From the NCBI RefSeq assembly GCF_001870785.1, contig NZ_MOLV01000027.1, forward strand, positions 1 through 64,000: 64,000 bases of DNA. The letters run 5' to 3'. Below, in pieces: positions 33,041 through 41,459 of this stretch (position 1 is the first letter of the stretch; every line of letters begins with the position of its first letter). The notes below the pieces were generated by a model. The model saw nothing but the letters and a program-made list of their open reading frames with translations, had not been told where the DNA came from and made no database searches. This DNA is from Exiguobacterium sp. KRL4 (GTDB lineage Bacteria > Bacillota > Bacilli > Exiguobacteriales > Exiguobacteriaceae). The position numbers and the translations under genes were made by a program.

Positions 33041-34243
33041 ATGACACGTTTGTTTCGTTATTTTTACGCATCGGATTTGATTGCCGTCGTCGGGGCGAGT
33101 GTCTCCTACATCGCCATCTACTGGACGTGCGCCCAGCTGCTGTCACCGGCAGAACTGACTTTGTTGATCGGTGCCGTCTTTTTGATTCGTTTCGTCAGTT
33201 CCAGTTTGATCGGACCGTGGATTGACCGGGTCGAACCGGTCCGCTTGCTGAAGTCGACCGTCCTGATTCGTTTCCTGGTATTGTTTTTTGTCTGGTTCCT
33301 CTTGACGCAAACGGAAACGACGCTGGTTCCGCTACTGGTTCTACTCGTCGTCCAGACGTTTTTACAAGTCATCGGCGGCAATACGGCGTTTAAGGTCGTG
33401 ACCCGGATCGTCGATGCTGAAAAATTACCGGTCGCCAATGCCTACTTGAGCACCCTGGACCGGATCGGGACGTTAGCGGGACTACTCGCCGGAGGGATGT
33501 TAATCGCCCGATTCTCGATCGAGACGATTTTAGTACTGGAGGCAATCCTGCACGTCATCGCCTGGTTCCTGTTGTTCCCGTTACGGTCGACGTCTGTTGA
33601 TGCAGTCGCGGAAAAAACGACCTATTGGAGCGACTTGCAGGCCGGATTCCGTTATTTGCTTCAGGACGCCCGGTTGATCCGGATTTTAGTGTTCGGGATC
33701 ATCGCCAACTGGATGATTACACCGGCGAATGCCTTGCTCGCCCCATTTGCGAAGGATGTCCTGCAGGGCGGGGCACACACGTTTTCCTTGCTTGAACTGG
33801 CCCTCGTCATCGGTGGTATCGGCATGTCGCTCCTCTATGCCCGGTTTGCGGACCGACTCGACTTGACACAGATGTTCCGACTATCCATCCTATTGCAAGG
33901 TGTCTTTACGTTAGCGGTCGGACTGACGACGACGTTACCGTTTGCCTTTAGTGGCATGTTGTTACTGGGGATGGCCCTCAGTTTGTTTGGGATTCCGTTT
34001 GCGACCTTGTTGCAACAGACGACACCGGATGCGTTGCTGGGCCGGATTCGTTCGGCGATGGTCGCCGCGTCGACGCTCTGCTCCGCAATCTGTTTTGCCC
34101 TTTCTTCCTACTTGACGACGGTGTTTGCGATCGAGACGGTGTTTGTGTTGTTTTCCGCTACGGGGTTACTGGCAACGGTCCTGTTGATTCGCTTTAAGCG
34201 TAACAAAACCCGTGATCACGTGCGACGGGATGAAGCCGGATGA
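33041..34243 (+). CDS. MFS transporter (MFS_1, drug-exporter-like)
   Basis: 400 residues, about 12 membrane segments. The loop after segment 2 reads GPWIDRVEPVRLLKS, a variant of the MFS signature. The C-terminal half carries LARFADRL-like YARFADRLDLTQMF. The tail is basic and charged. The substrate is unknown. GGGGAAG with spacing 7 supports ATG 33041. It is followed by a 32-codon membrane peptide gene. Confidence 0.85.
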   Translation: MTRLFRYFYASDLIAVVGASVSYIAIYWTCAQLLSPAELTLLIGAVFLIRFVSSSLIGPWIDRVEPVRLLKSTVLIRFLVLFFVWFLLTQTETTLVPLLVLLVVQTFLQVIGGNTAFKVVTRIVDAEKLPVANAYLSTLDRIGTLAGLLAGGMLIARFSIETILVLEAILHVIAWFLLFPLRSTSVDAVAEKTTYWSDLQAGFRYLLQDARLIRILVFGIIANWMITPANALLAPFAKDVLQGGAHTFSLLELALVIGGIGMSLLYARFADRLDLTQMFRLSILLQGVFTLAVGLTTTLPFAFSGMLLLGMALSLFGIPFATLLQQTTPDALLGRIRSAMVAASTLCSAICFALSSYLTTVFAIETVFVLFSATGLLATVLLIRFKRNKTRDHVRRDEAG

Positions 34244-34323
34244 CAAATCCGTCTTTAGGCGGAGGGCGTGTCTTTAAAGAAACGATATACTAATAAAAAC
34301 GCTTACAGAGGAGAATGTAACGA

Positions 34324-34422
34324 ATGGATAATATGACGATGCTGGCTTTGATGTTTTTGATTCCGATTGGTGGAATGACGGTGCTGTTAAACGTCTTATG
34401 GAGACGGATCACACCGGAATAA
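34324..34422 (+). CDS. 32-residue membrane peptide
   Basis: MDNMTMLALMFLIPIGGMTV then LLNVLWRRITPE: one hydrophobic helix and a basic end, so a single-pass membrane peptide. AGAGGAG lies about 10 bases before ATG 34324, a TATACT box lies at 34286-34291, and a strong terminator follows at 34441. These give it a complete small transcription unit. The role is unknown; small regulators of transporters and toxin peptides have this shape. No antisense RNA is evident. Confidence 0.6.
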   Translation: MDNMTMLALMFLIPIGGMTVLLNVLWRRITPE

Positions 34423-34440
34423 GCGGCTACATAAACAGAC

Positions 34441-34479
34441 AAAAACGAACGATCCCGCATGTGGGGTCGTTCGTTTTTT
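34441..34479. terminator. Bidirectional terminator
   Basis: AAAACGAACGATCCC pairs with GGGGTCGTTCGTTTT (one mismatch or wobble). It lies between the membrane peptide and hmp. Confidence 0.85.
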
Positions 34480-34484
34480 ATGCG

Positions 34485-35639
34485 TTAAGAGACGACGGTC
34501 GGTGCCGCAAGGGCGAGGCTCGGACCAAACACTTCGTAGTACAGGTTATCCGGATGACCTGTCCAGTGTTGCCGGACAAACTGTATCATCGCTTCCGGAC
34601 CACAGACAAACGTCTCGGCCGCTGGATCGATTGAAGTCAGCTCATCACGCGTCAATCGTCCTGCGCGTGTCCCGGCTTGTGCATTACGTTCCGCGTACCG
34701 AACGACGCTTGCTCCGAATGTCTCAAATTGGTTCAATCGTGACGTGAACGGACGATCGAGATCGTCCTGGACGGCGACGTGCAACGTGACCGGTCGTCCG
34801 TCGGCAAGCGCGGCTTCCGCCATCGCAAGCAGTGGCGTCAAACCGATCCCACCGGCAAGTCCGACGAATGGGGCACCGGAATCCGGTAATATGAACTGAC
34901 CCGCCGGTGCACTTAATAAGAGAGAGTCACCGACCGTTAAGTCATGGAGTTGTCCCGACACCGATCCGTCTTGTTTGACGGCAATCTCATATGAGACTTC
35001 GTCGGCGGCTTTCGTCAGGCTGTACTGCCGGTTTTGCCAGAGTCCGTCCGGCGCTTGCAGCCGAACCGTGACGTATTGACCGGCTAAGTAAGTCGGTAAC
35101 GGACGTCCGTCCGCCGGAATCAGTTTAAACGTTTTGATGTCACTTGCTTCCGTCGTGATCGTATCGATGAGGAACGGCTGGTAACCGACAAACGCTTTGT
35201 CGTGTTCATCTTGTTTGTACAACTCCGCCTCAAGTGAAATGAAGAGATTAGCGATTTCACCGTAACCAATCGTCCAGGCGTCGATGATGTCCGGTGTCGC
35301 GGCGTCACCGAGCACGTCTTGAATCGCGCCGATCAGTTCCGTCCCAACGATGTCGTACATAAACGGTTTGATCTGCAGACTGCGGTGTTTATGGAGGACT
35401 GGCAATAATGTCGGCTTCAGCTCTTCAAGCCGGTCGATATGGGCGGCAGCGGCGTAGACGGCCGTCGCCAAGGCTTGCGACTGGCGGTCATTTTTTTGAT
35501 TGGACTGGTTGAAGATATGTTTCATTTCTGGATGATTGGCAAACAGTCGTTGATAGAAGACGCGCGTGATGCTGTGACCGTGTTCAGCGAGAACGGGGAC
35601 GGTCGATTTGATGATGGCGATGGTCGATGACGTTAACAT
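34485..35639 (-). CDS. hmp: Flavohaemoglobin (nitric oxide dioxygenase)
   Basis: Oxidises NO to nitrate with O2 and NAD(P)H. 384 residues in three domains: globin (1-135) with the proximal His in LHKHRSLQIKP near residue 85 and distal-side Tyr near 29 (RVFYQRLF); FAD-binding barrel with RQYSLT near 200; and NAD domain with GGIGLTPLLAMAEAAL and a C-terminal YYEVFGP. AAAGGAAG lies before ATG 35639. An AT-rich dyad upstream may bind a nitric-oxide-responsive regulator. Confidence 0.95.
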   Translation of the reverse strand: MLTSSTIAIIKSTVPVLAEHGHSITRVFYQRLFANHPEMKHIFNQSNQKNDRQSQALATAVYAAAAHIDRLEELKPTLLPVLHKHRSLQIKPFMYDIVGTELIGAIQDVLGDAATPDIIDAWTIGYGEIANLFISLEAELYKQDEHDKAFVGYQPFLIDTITTEASDIKTFKLIPADGRPLPTYLAGQYVTVRLQAPDGLWQNRQYSLTKAADEVSYEIAVKQDGSVSGQLHDLTVGDSLLLSAPAGQFILPDSGAPFVGLAGGIGLTPLLAMAEAALADGRPVTLHVAVQDDLDRPFTSRLNQFETFGASVVRYAERNAQAGTRAGRLTRDELTSIDPAAETFVCGPEAMIQFVRQHWTGHPDNLYYEVFGPSLALAAPTVVS

Positions 35640-35726
35640 AAAGACACTTCCTTTTCGGATGATGGATGGTCAAATCAGGTTCGAGTTCAGTATCCGTCAC
35701 ATCTGTTTTTAATGCAATAGATTAAA

Positions 35727-35745
35727 TACTAGATTTAAAATAGTA
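35727..35745. promoter_or_regulatory. Inverted repeat upstream of hmp
   Basis: TACTA-GATTTAAAA-TAGTA, an AT-rich dyad 88 bases before the hmp start. It is loosely like NsrR sites, which are also AT-rich dyads, but it is not a clear match. Confidence 0.3.
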
Positions 35746-35790
35746 CGTGATGTTTGTCACAAGGATGCCATCAATTCGTCAAGTAACCGA

Positions 35791-35817
35791 CAAAAAACCT
35801 CCGACGGCAGTCGAAGG
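35791..35817 (-). terminator. Terminator of the SgrR-like gene
   Basis: On the minus strand CCTTCGAC-TGCC-GTCGGAGG followed by TTTTTTG, directly after the stop codon. Confidence 0.8.
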
Positions 35818-37443
35818 TCAAGATGAGATCCACAGTTTGGAAAAGTCAAAGTAGCCAAACGAGTCGATCGTGATATTTTGCAATTCGATCGGGAACGGGA
35901 TGATCCGTGTATCATCGTAGAGCGGAATGAAATAAGACGAGTCGATCAAATGCCGTTCGACCGCCTGATGCAGGACCATCCAGTCTTCGAACGGGGTCTC
36001 GTCGTATTTTGCCAGCCACGTCTCCATTTCCGGCATTCGATGAAACATCTTCGCCGGTGGTGAAAAATCGTTCGTCAAAAACTGATGGAAAGCAACCGGC
36101 AAGTTCCGTTCAAAGACTTCGGCGTGGACGGCGAGATCAATTGTCGCAAACGCCTGGAAATCGGTGATACTTTCCTTAAAGCCAATCGGCACAAATTCAT
36201 AGGGAATACCGTGTGCGTCAAGCGTCTCGCATAACCAACGGGTCACTTTGTCCGTGAAGTCGGTCAGTTTGATCCGGAGCGGCTGGTCAAACGAAACGGC
36301 AGGACCGGTCGGCAGCGGATAAACGGAACTGTAATGTTCAAGAAACCCGCGGTCGTTCGGAAAACCCCGCTCACTGACAGACTGAATCAACGGACGAATC
36401 GAGGCAATCAACCGGTGTATGTAGTGGCGGGCTTCCGGTTGTTCGAACGGTCCGCCGAGACGCGGGTTCAAAAAAACGAGACCGAAGCCGGACTGGGTCG
36501 CAATCGTATCCGTCTCACCGGAGTCCGACCGTGATGTCCGGTAGACGGGATCGTAGGCGTCCGGCATTTGAATGAACTCGATCCGGTCGAGCAGTGCCCG
36601 GATGCCGAAATAGTTTGGGAACGCCGACAAAATCGTTTTTTTATTATTATTTTGCGTCAATTGGAAGGCGCCCGTCCCAATGTTGTCTTTACTGATGCTC
36701 GTATGAATCGTCGCCAGTTTTGGCAACAAGGAATGCCGGCGTTGATCGAGCGTCACATCGACCTGATACGGTCCGTTCGATTGAATCCGTAACACATGCC
36801 GGTACGACCGGGCGTATGCCGGATAGGCGATGAGCTTCCGCAGGCTTTTCGTGACGTCTTTACTCGTCAACAGCGAACCGTCGTGAAACCGGACGTCTTT
36901 GCGTAAATAGAGCGATAACGTGGACCCGTTCCAGGCATAATGATGTGCCAGTTCGCCCTGGAGTTTACCGTCCGCGTCGATGGCAAACAACCGGCTGAAG
37001 ACATTTTGGACGAGGTGGGCACTGTGAATGTCGGCGGCTTCGAGCGGATCCGTCGTCAAAAAGGGACGTCTGCGGGGAATCAGCAGGGCATCCGACGATT
37101 CCTGTGTATAGCCGAACTTGCGCTCGAGTTGCCGCATGAAGCGACCGGTTTGAGCGGGGGACCAGTCCCAGCTGAGTTCTTCCGTCACGGCGTCGACCGA
37201 CTCCCGTTCGATCCGCTCCAGCATCTGTTTCGCGTATTCCCGTTCAACGTGACGCAGCCAGACGAGTGCCGTCAGATGTCCGCGGCCCCGACCGCTCGTA
37301 TAGTGCAACCATCCTTCTTCCTGCCAACGGTTCAAATACCGTTTCGTTTGTTTGGGACTTAAATGGATCGTGTCGGCTAGTTCAGCAATCGAGTACGATC
37401 CTTCCCGGCAGGATTTCCATAAGGTGAACAGATAAGCGTCCAT
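35818..37443 (-). CDS. SgrR-family regulator (wHTH + solute-binding domain)
   Basis: 541 residues. N-terminal winged helix (EGSYSIAELADTIHLSPKQTKRYLNRWQEEGWLHYTSGRGRGHLTAL) joined to a family-5 solute-binding domain (LVQNVFSRLFAIDADGKLQGELAHHYAW, VRFHDGSLLTSKDVTKSLRKL). This is the SgrR layout: the binding domain senses a cytoplasmic ligand such as a sugar phosphate. The open frame extends upstream, but GGAGG before ATG 37443 is decisive. It diverges from an MFS exporter, as sgrR does from setA in E. coli. Confidence 0.88.
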   Translation of the reverse strand: MDAYLFTLWKSCREGSYSIAELADTIHLSPKQTKRYLNRWQEEGWLHYTSGRGRGHLTALVWLRHVEREYAKQMLERIERESVDAVTEELSWDWSPAQTGRFMRQLERKFGYTQESSDALLIPRRRPFLTTDPLEAADIHSAHLVQNVFSRLFAIDADGKLQGELAHHYAWNGSTLSLYLRKDVRFHDGSLLTSKDVTKSLRKLIAYPAYARSYRHVLRIQSNGPYQVDVTLDQRRHSLLPKLATIHTSISKDNIGTGAFQLTQNNNKKTILSAFPNYFGIRALLDRIEFIQMPDAYDPVYRTSRSDSGETDTIATQSGFGLVFLNPRLGGPFEQPEARHYIHRLIASIRPLIQSVSERGFPNDRGFLEHYSSVYPLPTGPAVSFDQPLRIKLTDFTDKVTRWLCETLDAHGIPYEFVPIGFKESITDFQAFATIDLAVHAEVFERNLPVAFHQFLTNDFSPPAKMFHRMPEMETWLAKYDETPFEDWMVLHQAVERHLIDSSYFIPLYDDTRIIPFPIELQNITIDSFGYFDFSKLWISS

Positions 37444-37545
37444 CTCATTCCTCCATTCTAAAAGGGGACATATTTTCTTAACAATGTCCATTTTTTAGTC
37501 GCTGTGTCTTGTTTATCATACAGGTAGAGAATGGAAGGTGACAAT

Positions 37546-38781
37546 ATGAAATGGAAAGAAATGCCTCAACCAATTAAAGTCAGACTTGTAACGTCGTTTT
37601 TTAACCGGACGATTTCGTTCGCCATCATGCCGTTCATGGCCCTGTTATTTGTTCAAGCGTACAACAAAGTATTTGCCGGCGTCTTTTTGATCGGGACAGT
37701 GATTATCAGCTTCCTGATCGGTTTGATTGGCGGTTACCTCGCCGATCGGTTTCCCCGGAAACGCCTGCTCGTCTTGTCGACGACAGCGACCGGATTGATG
37801 TTTTTGGTGATGACGATTTGTCTCGCCGTCGATCAGATGTTGCTCTTTACGATTGCCTATGCGATTTTCACCGTGACGAGCAACATCGGTCGACCGGCGA
37901 TGAGTGCGATCATCATTGACGCGACGACACCGGAAAACCGGCGGGCCGTCTATGCGATCGATTACTGGTTAATCAACCTATCGATTGCCCTCGGGACGGC
38001 GCTAGGCGGTTGGCTCTACGTCAGCAACCGGCTGTTTTTGTTCAGCCTGTTGACGTGTACATCCCTGCTGTTACCGGTTGCCTATCATTTTTTGCTCGAC
38101 GAATCGAAACACGTCTGGCAGAAACAACCGCTCCGAAATGTCTTCCGCGATCTCGGGAAAAGTTATCAGATTGCCTGGCGCGACCGACCGTTTGTCAAAG
38201 TCGTCTTCGGTTCGATGTGTATTCTCGCCGCTGAGTTTTCGATGGGCAGTTACGTTGCCGTCCGCTTAGCGGACGAATTTGATCCGGTCACGATCGGGGA
38301 TATGACCGTCAATGGTGTCCGGATGCTCAGTTTGATCAATATCGAAAATACGATTCTCGTCGTCTGTCTGACGTTTTTCATCCAGCGTCTGTCGAACCGC
38401 TTCTCGAATAAACAGGCGCTTGTCGGCGGACTGGTCCTGTACATCATCGGTTATGCGACGGTGACGAGTGCCAACTCGCTGACGCTGTTGCTGACATTCA
38501 TCTTCATCGCGACGATCGGGGAGTTGCTCTATTCACCGACACTGAACGCGGCACAAGCCAACATGATGCCGGCTGATAAACGCGGCGCCTACTCGGCTTT
38601 TGCCGGGACGTCCCATGCCGGTGCTGATTTATTGTCGCGGTCAACGCTCATCCTCGGATCGGTACTCGCTCCGTTCATGATGAGTGTCTATATCGGACTG
38701 ATCGTTTGTCTTGGACTTGGTCTCGTCTACCTCGGCTTGTTCCGGAACGAAAAAATTGCTGAAAAACAGCAGGCTTCTTAA
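37546..38781 (+). CDS. MFS transporter divergent from the SgrR-like regulator
   Basis: 411 residues, 12 membrane segments. Loop 2-3 reads GGYLADRFPRKRLLVLS, a canonical MFS signature. GGAAGGTGA selects ATG 37546 over ATG 37531. The arrangement with an SgrR-type regulator suggests export of sugars or sugar-like compounds, but carriers of this type also export drugs. A GNAT gene follows 19 bases later and is likely in the same operon. Confidence 0.85.
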   Translation: MKWKEMPQPIKVRLVTSFFNRTISFAIMPFMALLFVQAYNKVFAGVFLIGTVIISFLIGLIGGYLADRFPRKRLLVLSTTATGLMFLVMTICLAVDQMLLFTIAYAIFTVTSNIGRPAMSAIIIDATTPENRRAVYAIDYWLINLSIALGTALGGWLYVSNRLFLFSLLTCTSLLLPVAYHFLLDESKHVWQKQPLRNVFRDLGKSYQIAWRDRPFVKVVFGSMCILAAEFSMGSYVAVRLADEFDPVTIGDMTVNGVRMLSLINIENTILVVCLTFFIQRLSNRFSNKQALVGGLVLYIIGYATVTSANSLTLLLTFIFIATIGELLYSPTLNAAQANMMPADKRGAYSAFAGTSHAGADLLSRSTLILGSVLAPFMMSVYIGLIVCLGLGLVYLGLFRNEKIAEKQQAS

Positions 38782-38800
38782 AAAGGAAGGGGATAGAAAC

Positions 38801-39358
38801 ATGGACATCATTGAAACGAAGCGGCACCGGTTACGGCGCTGGCAGGAAAGTGACGCTGACAGTCTTTATGCCTATGCGAAAGATCCGCGTGTCGGACCAA
38901 ACGCCGGCTGGGCACCGCATGCGTCGCTTGCCGAAAGTCAGGACGTCATAACAATCTTTCAAGAGGCGAACGACGGCTATGCGATTGTCGACAAGGTGAC
39001 GGGACAAATCATCGGCAGCTTCGGTTTTCATGACCGTCGCCCGGTCGAGGCCCTGGCCGACTTGAAGCAGGTCGAGTTCGGATTTGTTCTTCACCCTGAC
39101 TACTGGGGGCAGGGACGGATGCCGGAAATCGTCCGGACCGCCCTCGCAGTGGCATTTGAGACGATGAAAGTTGATCTTGTCTGGTGTGCGCATTTTGACT
39201 TTAATGCTCCGTCACGCCGGGTCATCGAAAAACTGGGATTTGAACATGTGTTGGACCGACCGTTCGTCATGGAACGGATTGACGGACGGACCGTGATGAG
39301 CCGGCTGTACCGTTGGACACGGGAACGGTATGAAGCACAGTCGAATAGCATCCGGTAA
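38801..39358 (+). CDS. GNAT acetyltransferase
   Basis: 185 residues, RimJ/RimL style: ETKRHRLRRWQESDADSLYAYAKDPRVGPNAGW at the start, GFVLHPDYWGQGRMPEIVRTALAVAFE for acetyl-CoA binding, and NAPSRRVIEKLGFEHV near the end. The frame runs back into the MFS gene, but AAGGAAGGGG before ATG 38801 gives the start. Its substrate is unknown. Co-transcription with the exporter hints at a linked detoxification role. Confidence 0.88.
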   Translation: MDIIETKRHRLRRWQESDADSLYAYAKDPRVGPNAGWAPHASLAESQDVITIFQEANDGYAIVDKVTGQIIGSFGFHDRRPVEALADLKQVEFGFVLHPDYWGQGRMPEIVRTALAVAFETMKVDLVWCAHFDFNAPSRRVIEKLGFEHVLDRPFVMERIDGRTVMSRLYRWTRERYEAQSNSIR

Positions 39359-39364
39359 AACACT

Positions 39365-39402
39365 ACAAGACGTCCTTCTCGAAAGAGGGACGTCTTGTTT
39401 TT
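39365..39402 (+). terminator. Terminator after the MFS-GNAT operon
   Basis: ACAAGACGTCC pairs with GGACGTCTTGT, followed by TTTTT. The opposite side is only weakly A-rich. Confidence 0.8.
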
Positions 39403-39438
39403 AGGGGGAATTGTTCTGCGATGAGGTAAAGAGTCCCG

Positions 39439-39681
39439 TCAGTGTCCTTTTACTGCCTTGCGTTTAGAAAGGAACAGACTCACGGATAGACTGATGATTG
39501 TAGCAAGGACACTTTTGATCAGAGCGTGACGCGTCAGACCTTCGATCATGATTCCATTAAATTTTTGAGCGAAAGTTGCTTCAGGGACCCAGTCGATGAC
39601 AGACCCGATGCCTAAGAATGCAGGAAGGCTCAGCAAGAGATAGACGATGATGAAACCGAGGAGAAATGTTTTGATATTCAT
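39439..39681 (-). CDS. Small membrane protein, 80 aa
   Basis: Two membrane segments (about 5-22 and 52-70), a central amphipathic part (DWVPEATFAQKFNGIMIEGLTRHALIK) and a basic C-terminus (SKRKAVKGH). No family is recognised. AGAGGTGG lies about 10 bases before ATG 39681. Confidence 0.65.
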   Translation of the reverse strand: MNIKTFLLGFIIVYLLLSLPAFLGIGSVIDWVPEATFAQKFNGIMIEGLTRHALIKSVLATIISLSVSLFLSKRKAVKGH

Positions 39682-39748
39682 ATTAGTCCACCTCTATCCG
39701 ATTGTATTTAAACTATCATACCTGAAATGTTATTAAATACCAATTTTT

Positions 39749-39770
39749 TATTGTTGGATTACCAACAATA
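39749..39770. promoter_or_regulatory. 22-bp inverted repeat
   Basis: TATTGTTGG-ATTA-CCAACAATA, perfect 9-base arms, between divergent genes at 39681 and 39905. Candidate operator; no partner regulator is evident. Confidence 0.4.
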
Positions 39771-39904
39771 ATCGTTTGAAGAGAAATTAATTGAAACGAA
39801 CTGCTTGAATGACTGAAAAAGTATAGTGATTAGAATTATAAATACGAGGTAAATAACGTGTAAAAGCGAGGAACGGTCAGCCGAATTCTGAGGAGGGAAT
39901 TCGC

Positions 39905-40672
39905 ATGGAAAAGCGGACAATCATCGTCTCAGCGGCAGTAGTCTTTCTGGTCATGGCGATCGTCATGGCCGTCTCGGCATTTGGATTCGGGATTCAGTAT
40001 GGAAATCCGGAATTGCTGCGGATTGCGATTTTTGGTGAAATCTTGATCGCCGTCTTTTTAGTCTGGTTCATCCGTCGCAACAGTTCGTTTGCAGCCGTCG
40101 GTTTCTCCTCGTTAAAAATCCGGGGACTCGTCTGGTACATTCCGATATTGTTGATTGTGCTGTATCAAGTCGTGCTCGTCGTCAATGCGTTCGTCGCCTC
40201 CTATGACGATTTGTCTGCAGCAAGGATTCAGCTCGTCGCCATCATCTTCGTGACGACCTTGTTCGTCGGCTTTAACGAAGAGGTGTTATTTCGCGGAATC
40301 ATCTTACGCCATCTCCATCCGGAGCAACACCCGTACCGGGCAATTATCATCAGTGCCGCCTTATTCTCGTTGTTTCATCTCTTGAATTTGATTGCCTTCA
40401 TTCCGGTAAGTGCGATGATTTTTCAACTCGGCAATACGTTTTTGTTTGGATTGTTTTTTGCCTTGATTGCACTGAAACTCAATAATCTGTGGCCTTTGAT
40501 TTTTTTCCACGCCTTATGGGATTTTTCAAGTATCGCCGCGGATGTTTTGAACGTGAATCTCGCGATCCCGAATCTCGTGACGCAAGTGTTTGTTGCCTTG
40601 GCGATTCTGATTCAGCTGCTCCTGCTCAAGCGGCATGATCTCAGTCATTTGAAACGACCGCTTGCGACATAA
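39905..40672 (+). CDS. CPBP (CAAX-type) intramembrane metalloprotease
   Basis: 255 residues, about eight membrane segments. Motif 1 FNEEVLFRGIILRHL (paired Glu near 119-120 plus Arg), motif 2 SLFHLLN and motif 3 FFHALWDFSS give the full glutamate/histidine site of Abi/CPBP proteases. In Bacillota such proteins serve in bacteriocin self-immunity, protein maturation or surface anchoring; the present target is unknown. GAGGAGGGAATT precedes ATG 39905. Monocistronic. Confidence 0.88.
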   Translation: MEKRTIIVSAAVVFLVMAIVMAVSAFGFGIQYGNPELLRIAIFGEILIAVFLVWFIRRNSSFAAVGFSSLKIRGLVWYIPILLIVLYQVVLVVNAFVASYDDLSAARIQLVAIIFVTTLFVGFNEEVLFRGIILRHLHPEQHPYRAIIISAALFSLFHLLNLIAFIPVSAMIFQLGNTFLFGLFFALIALKLNNLWPLIFFHALWDFSSIAADVLNVNLAIPNLVTQVFVALAILIQLLLLKRHDLSHLKRPLAT

Positions 40673-40692
40673 GAAACGGAGCACGCTTTTAG

Positions 40693-40740
40693 AAAGCAAC
40701 CGATTTTGGTTGCTTCATTTTTTGGTTGCTTCATTTTTTT
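40693..40740 (+). terminator. Terminator with duplicated 3' arm
   Basis: AAGCAACC pairs with GGTTGCTT, followed by CATTTTTT. The 16-base block TTGGTTGCTTCATTTT occurs twice head to tail (40706-40721, 40722-40737), so two alternative 3' arms with T-runs exist. Confidence 0.7.
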
Positions 40741-40787
40741 GGGAAAAAGACTGTACAGTTAGAATTGATATGTAATATATTAGTTGT

Positions 40788-41459
40788 ATGAAAAATCAAC
40801 CGATTCAACGACTCTCATTAAGCGAAGAAGTGTACCGACGACTGCAACAGCAAATCATCACCTTAACACTCACACCAGGGCAAAAGCTGAACGATCAGGA
40901 GCTTGCCGAAGCATTTGGGGTCAGCCGGACACCGGTCCGCGAAGCGTTAAAGAAATTAGAGGAGGAGGGACTCGTCGTCGCGAAACGCGGGTCACGGACG
41001 AACGTCACGCTGTTGGACGCGACGCAAGCGCGCCAGACGTTTCCGATCGTCGCAACACTGCATGCGTTAGCGGCACGTCTGGCGTTGCCGTTGCTAAAAG
41101 CAGCAGATATCGAACAGTTAAGAGACATCCATCAGGCGTTTCAGGAAGCGATCATGCAGGAAGATGCCGAAGCTGCACTACGGCTGGACGATGCTTTTCA
41201 TGGGTTGTTCCTTGCCCGGAGCGAAAACAGTCAACTGATCGAGACGTTGAACCGATTGACACCACTGATCCGCCGGTTGGAGTATGCCCAGTTTCGTCGG
41301 CACGGGCACGACTCGGTCACGGATCATCAAACGATCATGGAAGCCTGCCAAAACGGTAATATCGAAGCACTTGTCCGCGCGACGGAACAAAATTGGAACG
41401 GTCTCGGGCGACATCTAGTCGCTTCTTTAGAGGAGGACACGCCATGCGACCGATCGTGA
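40788..41459 (+). CDS. GntR/FadR-family regulator (FCD domain)
   Basis: 223 residues. GntR winged helix: LSEEVYRRLQQQIITLTLTPGQKLNDQELAEAFGVSRTPVREALKKLEEEGLVVAKRG. The C-terminal FCD helical domain has DDAFHGLFLARSENSQLIETLNRL with the metal/ligand residues D and H. It should respond to a small carboxylate-like ligand. ATG 40788 lacks any ribosome site; TAATAT or TATATT boxes end only 6-9 bases before it, suggesting a leaderless mRNA. It overlaps the following exporter gene by 16 bases and probably controls it. Confidence 0.88.
   Translation: MKNQPIQRLSLSEEVYRRLQQQIITLTLTPGQKLNDQELAEAFGVSRTPVREALKKLEEEGLVVAKRGSRTNVTLLDATQARQTFPIVATLHALAARLALPLLKAADIEQLRDIHQAFQEAIMQEDAEAALRLDDAFHGLFLARSENSQLIETLNRLTPLIRRLEYAQFRRHGHDSVTDHQTIMEACQNGNIEALVRATEQNWNGLGRHLVASLEEDTPCDRS

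Noticed and set aside
35727..35745. A firm NsrR operator for hmp.
   Set aside because: The dyad is AT-rich but does not match the known NsrR half-sites closely; kept only as an inverted repeat.
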